Positions 7,672 to 8,881 of a stretch of DNA of 8,881 nucleotides are shown one piece after another (position 1 is the first letter of the stretch; every line of letters starts with the position of its first letter). The stretch is from assembly GCA_023433705.1 (NCBI GenBank), contig JAEYUC010000032.1, positions 1-8,881 on the forward strand. Reading direction: 5' to 3'. The notes beneath the pieces were generated by a model. It worked only from the letters and a program-made list of their open reading frames with translations, made no database searches and had not been told where the DNA came from. This stretch comes from Pseudomonadota bacterium. Its GTDB lineage: Bacteria > Pseudomonadota > Gammaproteobacteria > Steroidobacterales > Steroidobacteraceae. The position numbers and the translations under genes were made by a program.

Positions 7672-7727
7672 ATTGAAATGAAAAGGCCCGGTCAACGTCC
7701 TCGTTGACCGGGCCTTTTCATTTCAAT
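7672..7727. terminator. Perfect 26-bp inverted repeat, bidirectional terminator
   Basis: Two 26-base arms (7672-7697 and 7702-7727) are exact reverse complements around the 4-base loop TCCT. The core is a 13-bp GC-rich stem (GGCCCGGTCAACG) flanked by AAAA on the left and TTTTCATTTC on the right, so it reads as an intrinsic terminator on both strands. It begins one base after the tRNA CCA end. It would stop plus-strand tRNA transcripts and minus-strand transcripts arriving from 8037-8843. The pairing runs well beyond a usual terminator. Confidence 0.88.
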
Positions 7728-7882
7728 TGGCCCACCCGGCCAGCCCCGAAGTGCTTCAGGCCAATACAAGGTTGTGGTCGGCGACTTCGACCACGCGGGC
7801 ACCACGCAAGACCAAGCGCAACCGTTCACCCCGCGTGGAACCAACGCGCGTAGCGCGTTGGGCCCTGAGCCGGCTGATGGGT
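7728..7882. other. Non-coding spacer with small hairpins
   Basis: No gene is supported. The stretch contains two clean hairpins: GTGGTCG/CGACCAC with a 7-base loop (7774-7794) and CCAACGCGC/GCGCGTTGG with the 3-base loop GTA (7841-7861). Several overlapping frames are open on both strands without recognisable protein character. It may be decayed DNA or an unrecognised intergenic repeat. Confidence 0.45.
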
Positions 7883-8014
7883 TTAGTCCAGCAGATCCAC
7901 CCATATCCGGCGAAGGGCGAGTCCGCGTAGCGGGCGAGTAATCTCTCCCACGCCGCCGCCGAACCTTTCCGCCAGGTCCGCCACCGGCAAATTCACGTAG
8001 ATCGTCCTCCCCAT
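7883..8014 (-). pseudogene. 43-codon ORF, possible VOC/glyoxalase-family remnant
   Basis: The ORF begins MGRTIYVNLPVADLAE, which resembles the first beta strand and helix of VOC-fold (glyoxalase/bleomycin-resistance-like) proteins. It then turns into a Gly/Arg-rich sequence without family character and stops after 43 residues, while VOC proteins are usually 120-150 residues. A good ribosome-binding site (GGGAGAG, ending 2 bases before the ATG) and its position 22 bases after the stop of the metallo-hydrolase gene suggest it was once the next gene of that operon. The remaining codons are GC-rich and hold a small CCGC/GCGG hairpin (7923-7933). Either a 3'-truncated relic or an unrelated small protein; I favour the relic, with modest confidence. 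Confidence 0.45.
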
Positions 8015-8036
8015 AACTCTCCCTACATCCAATAAG

Positions 8037-8843
8037 TTAGCCACTCACCATCGCGAGATAGCGATCAAAGGAAGCATCCACCGCCGCACGCGCGCCACCC
8101 ATGATGTTCCGTCCCCAACTGAACCCGTACGCGTCGTCGTAATCGACCTGCGAGAGCAGGGCCCTCATCCGGTGGACTTCGGAAGGCCGCATCGGAATGA
8201 AATTCGGATTGCTGTAGAAAAAGCTGACGCTGCGCCGGTCCGCGGCCACATGCGGCGAATCGCCGACGAACAACGCGCCGCGTTCGCGCGGCCCCGTTGC
8301 CCAGTGAAGCGCGGTGCTGCCGGGAAAGTGCCCGCCGGTCCGCAGCAGCGTCACACCGCCACCGAGCGACAGGATGTCGCCGTGCCAGTGTTCGATGTTG
8401 CGCGACGGCCGCTGAACCCACATGCGGTCGGCCGCGTGCAGCAGGATCGGCACGTTTCCCAGCTCCTGGCTCCACTCGACCATCGACGCGTAGAAGTGCG
8501 GATGCGAGATCACGATGCGATCCACGCCGCCCCGATCGCGCAGCGCCTGCACTGCCTTGTCGGTCACGAGACTCAGGCTTTCCCACAGAATGTTCCCGGC
8601 TTCCGTCGGCAACAGCAGCATGCGTTGCGGGATCGCGAAGCCGGGCGACATCGCGAATGCGAGCAGCCCTGCGTCGTCTTCGATCCGCAGCGTATGCGTC
8701 GCGGCAAGCGCCTCGTGCGTCGTCCATCGCTGGCCGTTCCAGCCGACGTATTGACGCTCGTCTTCACAGATGGGGCAGGCGACCGGCGCGGTGGGGCTCG
8801 GCGCGAACTGGATTCCACACGTTTCGCATATGAAGCTGTTCAT
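8037..8843 (-). CDS. Zinc-ribbon metallo-beta-lactamase-fold hydrolase
   Basis: A 268-residue cytoplasmic protein. Residues 6-26 form a zinc ribbon with C6-x2-C9 and C23-x2-C26 (CETCG, CPICEDERQY). The rest is an MBL-fold domain: HPHFYASM at 114-121 occupies the place of the usual HxHxDH, followed by GGHFPGST (170-177, H172) and FVGDSPHV (192-199, D195). The Asp and last His of HxHxDH are replaced by Tyr118 and Ala119, so metal binding must differ from classic lactamases. I recognise it as one of a set of uncharacterised MBL-fold proteins with the same N-terminal ribbon; no substrate can be named. The ATG at 8843 is chosen because it places the ribbon at the N-terminus, although no Shine-Dalgarno site precedes it; a TTG at 8864 would add 7 residues. 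Its transcript would run toward the terminator at 7672-7727. Confidence 0.85.
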   Translation of the reverse strand: MNSFICETCGIQFAPSPTAPVACPICEDERQYVGWNGQRWTTHEALAATHTLRIEDDAGLLAFAMSPGFAIPQRMLLLPTEAGNILWESLSLVTDKAVQALRDRGGVDRIVISHPHFYASMVEWSQELGNVPILLHAADRMWVQRPSRNIEHWHGDILSLGGGVTLLRTGGHFPGSTALHWATGPRERGALFVGDSPHVAADRRSVSFFYSNPNFIPMRPSEVHRMRALLSQVDYDDAYGFSWGRNIMGGARAAVDASFDRYLAMVSG

Positions 8844-8881
8844 GGCGCAGGAGGTTAGCCACAATCTGGTCCCATCAAAGG
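8844..8881. other. Right edge, upstream of the metallo-hydrolase gene
   Basis: Only 38 bases remain before the window edge. No promoter or second gene can be seen; an AGGAGG on the plus strand (8849-8854) has no start codon at a suitable distance inside the window. Confidence 0.4.

Noticed and set aside
7692..7904. A 70-codon minus-strand ORF running into the terminator hairpin
   Set aside because: It reads through the palindrome and small hairpins, has no ribosome-binding site that I can see and no protein-family character.

Overview
This is a GC-rich window with bacterial gene organisation: tight operons, 3-4 base start/stop overlaps, Shine-Dalgarno sites and a tRNA with an encoded CCA. 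It most resembles a GC-rich member of the Pseudomonadota. That placement is an inference from gene content (stressosome genes linked to histidine kinases, a MerR/P-type ATPase copper operon) and no lineage marker proves it. Nearly all coding is on the minus strand; only the tRNA is on the plus strand.

Layout, read in the direction of minus-strand transcription (right to left). At 8037-8843 is a zinc-ribbon metallo-beta-lactamase-fold protein, followed by a short relic-like ORF (7883-8014) and a hairpin-rich non-coding spacer. At 7594-7670 on the plus strand lies tRNA-Arg(ACG), closed one base later by a perfect 56-nt palindrome that probably terminates from both sides. About 360 bases without a gene separate the tRNA from the main operon and hold a perfect 12-bp palindrome.

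The main content, 7235 down to 1849, is a six-gene operon: rsbR, rsbS, rsbT, an ATPase-phosphatase fusion (RsbT-like plus RsbX/SpoIIE-like), a soluble coiled-coil histidine kinase, and a soluble hybrid kinase (REC-PAS-HisKA-HATPase-REC). The first three genes encode the parts of a stressosome, the cytoplasmic signalling particle in which RsbT phosphorylates STAS domains of RsbR and RsbS and is then released. No sigma factor, RsbV/RsbW pair or RsbU is present. The two kinases are therefore the likely downstream partners, so the module appears to be a stressosome wired to a phosphorelay. The relay ends in a receiver with no DNA-binding or enzymatic output in the window.

At 1830 down to the left edge is a copper-type efflux operon: a MerR-family regulator and a P1B-type ATPase with a His-rich tail and a YHS-like metal-binding domain, cut off by the window edge just after its DKTGT motif. 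Its MerR-type promoter sits only 18 bases past the hybrid kinase stop codon with no convincing terminator between, so read-through from the stressosome operon is possible.
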